From a virus: DNA of 23,403 nt. The notes beneath the pieces are model-generated. The model was not told the origin of the DNA. It worked only from the letters and a program-made list of their open reading frames with translations, and did no database searches. The stretch is from positions 1 through 23,403 of the IMG/VR virus record IMGVR_UViG_3300045995_000392; one strand, given 5' to 3'. Below are positions 22,513 through 23,403 of this stretch, piece after piece. The position numbers and the translations under genes are program-made. Position 1 is the stretch's first letter, and each line of letters opens with the position of its first letter.

Positions 22513-22532
22513 CTACCGACCTCCTATCCTCT

Positions 22533-22742
22533 CTAGCCACGAGGATTATTAAATGGCGGATGACATAACCCGCACAGACTATGCTCTCTACATAGATGCG
22601 GATACAGAAACTCTCGACCACACTCCGCGCAGATCTCCCAGACCGTATCCGGCGCAAACCATTCAAGGATGGTTTTCGGCTCACTCATTTGTATCAACCG
22701 AGGATCATTCGCGTCATCATTCGCGTCATCCATGTCGATCAC
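22533..22742 (-). CDS. Small double-CxxC protein sharing an N-terminal tag
   Basis: This 69-residue protein starts at a GTG at 22742 (GTGA overlap with the upstream stop) or at the ATG at 22733. The N-terminus MDDANDDANDPRLIQMSE repeats a DDANDPRL peptide that also opens the previous gene. The C-terminal part carries ICAECGREFLYPHLCREHSL, then CGLCH: two CxxC pairs (Cys38/41 and Cys57/60) plus Cys51, His54 and His61, a plausible zinc site. A 20-base gap separates it from the next gene. The function is unknown. Its shared N-terminus suggests a common partner or partial duplication. Confidence 0.75.
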   Translation of the reverse strand: MIDMDDANDDANDPRLIQMSEPKTILEWFAPDTVWEICAECGREFLYPHLCREHSLCGLCHPPFNNPRG

Positions 22743-23032
22743 GTCCCCAAAGTCGTACCGTCAAACTCCCACACAAACTCGGCCACTGGCCTATGCATTC
22801 CGCAATTCACGCAATACGTTGCACCATAGAAACCAGGGTTTCTCGCGTATGTTTCAGCAATCTCCCTGCCCATCCTCGTTGTCATGTTGCACGTTGTATG
22901 CCGATATGTTTTTCGCACAGGCCGAACAAATCCCTTAGCCCGCTCCTCAGAAGACAGGATAAGATACACTTCCGCCTGAGGTACCTCAGCGGCATCCGCA
23001 CCATGCGTCAGCCGAGGATCATTCGCGTCATC
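22698..23032 (-). repeat. 21-bp direct repeat opening two neighbouring genes
   Basis: Positions 22698-22718 and 23012-23032 are identical over 21 bases and lie in the N-terminal codons of two adjacent genes, encoding DDANDPR in both. In the left copy the core ATTCGCGTCATC is duplicated again at once (DDANDDANDPR). The two genes differ in the rest of their sequence, so the identity may come from a small local duplication or from selection on the peptide. Confidence 0.85.
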
Positions 23033-23047
23033 CGTTACGCCACTCAT
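22739..23047 (-). CDS. Conserved actinophage zinc-binding protein (YGATYCVNC family)
   Basis: The best start is the ATG at 23047 with GGGGAG 6 bases upstream, overlapping the previous gene as ATGA; the product has 102 residues. Positions 44-95 carry a widespread actinophage pattern: VRKTYRHTTCNMTTRMGREI, AETYARNPGFYGATYCVNCG and MHRPVAEFVWEFDGTTLGT. Cys53, Cys79, Cys82 and His85 are likely zinc ligands. The function is unknown but the family is very common in phages of actinobacteria, which is the best host hint in the window. The N-terminal DDANDPRL peptide recurs in the next gene. It may be a single-site nucleic-acid-binding or protein-interaction domain. Confidence 0.88.
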   Translation of the reverse strand: MSGVTDDANDPRLTHGADAAEVPQAEVYLILSSEERAKGFVRPVRKTYRHTTCNMTTRMGREIAETYARNPGFYGATYCVNCGMHRPVAEFVWEFDGTTLGT

Positions 23048-23310
23048 GCCATTCTCCCCATCTCGCAACGCGCCACATTCCCAGGATTCATGTCAATTAA
23101 TGCATACGTGACTAGTTCATATAAATCCCTCAATTCATCGCTGGTCATATGAAACGGATTCTCCGAAAACCAGACCCCGTAACTCCGTTTCCTGCCTATA
23201 TCCATACAACGGAAATACAGCAACGACCCGTTCCGGAATTCATAGACATTGAATTCGTTATCTAAGATCCATCCAGGATCAGAAAGTACGAATCCCACAT
23301 ACTTACTCAT
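23044..23310 (-). CDS. Small hypothetical protein
   Basis: This protein starts best at the ATG at 23310, with GGAG 6 bases upstream, giving 88 residues; an in-frame TTG lies further up at 23352. It begins MSKYVGFVLSDPGWILDNEF and continues VYEFRNGSLLYFRCMDIGRK, with the helix TSDELRDLYELVTYALIDM near the end. The mixture of strands and a C-terminal helix suggests a compact alpha/beta fold. I do not know a family. The stop overlaps the next start as ATGA, so it is the first visible member of the small-gene block. Confidence 0.75.
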   Translation of the reverse strand: MSKYVGFVLSDPGWILDNEFNVYEFRNGSLLYFRCMDIGRKRSYGVWFSENPFHMTSDELRDLYELVTYALIDMNPGNVARCEMGRMA

Positions 23311-23343
23311 TCGTAACTCCATCCTGCAATTCTCGCTTTCTAC

Positions 23344-23383
23344 ATTCTGCAATTCTGCAATTCTGTATTCTTATTTAAAGAAT
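23344..23383. repeat. Triple 8-bp tandem repeat and inverted repeat upstream of the last gene
   Basis: ATTCTGCA, ATTCTGCA and ATTCTGTA follow one another (23344-23367). The last is followed by ATTCTTATTTAAAGAAT (23367-23383), an inverted repeat with 6-base arms. The stretch is AT-rich compared with the surroundings and lies upstream of the gene at 23310. It may hold an operator or promoter, but I see no good -35/-10 pair, and the window ends 20 bases later. Confidence 0.6.
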
Positions 23384-23403
23384 GGCACAATCGCCAGCTT
23401 GAG

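Overview
The window is part of a tailed double-stranded DNA phage (or prophage) genome with siphovirus architecture. Every convincing gene lies on the minus strand, so the transcription order runs from the right end of the window to the left end. The terminase, HK97-type portal, protease and capsid, the small Cys/His proteins upstream of the terminase, the tail terminator and the tail chaperone all resemble proteins of actinobacterial phages. The GC content is moderate and GTG starts are frequent. The exact host cannot be read from the sequence.

Regions in transcription order: (1) 23310-21373 holds seven small early-side genes. Several carry CxxC or Cys/His clusters typical of small zinc-ribbon proteins, and two share a duplicated N-terminal peptide. 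(2) A good sigma70-like promoter (21376-21348) followed by a leader hairpin stands just before the terminase and probably starts the structural operon. (3) 21288-14996 is the packaging and head module: small terminase, large terminase, a two-helix membrane protein, portal, prohead protease with an odd Cys-rich insert, and major capsid protein. (4) 14992-12966 holds small head-associated proteins, a 20-bp RNA hairpin, a GT-A-like glycosyltransferase and a small Cys-rich protein. (5) 12973-4854 is a large adhesion module: two small tail-fibre-like proteins, a 1118-residue beta-helix/GH5 glycosidase/lectin-like protein, a second beta-helix protein, a beta-rich protein, and a 785-residue protein built of about 17 near-identical repeats. 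(6) 4850-1 is the connector and tail module: head-tail adaptor, tail terminator, gp10-like protein, zinc-binding small protein, major tail protein, tail assembly chaperone with a programmed frameshift, and the start of the tape measure protein, which runs off the left edge.

The genes are packed with ATGA, GTGA, TGATG or TAATG overlaps or gaps of a few bases, which points to one translationally coupled late transcript. The unusual points are the placement of the receptor-binding/depolymerase genes between capsid and connectors, the cellulase-like domain in a fibre, the Thr/Val/Ala repeat protein, the Cys cluster in the protease, and a chaperone frameshift that must be -2 or +1 rather than the common -1. 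No integrase, lysis, replication, tRNA or CRISPR feature is visible in this window, and no stretch over 300 bases lacks a gene.
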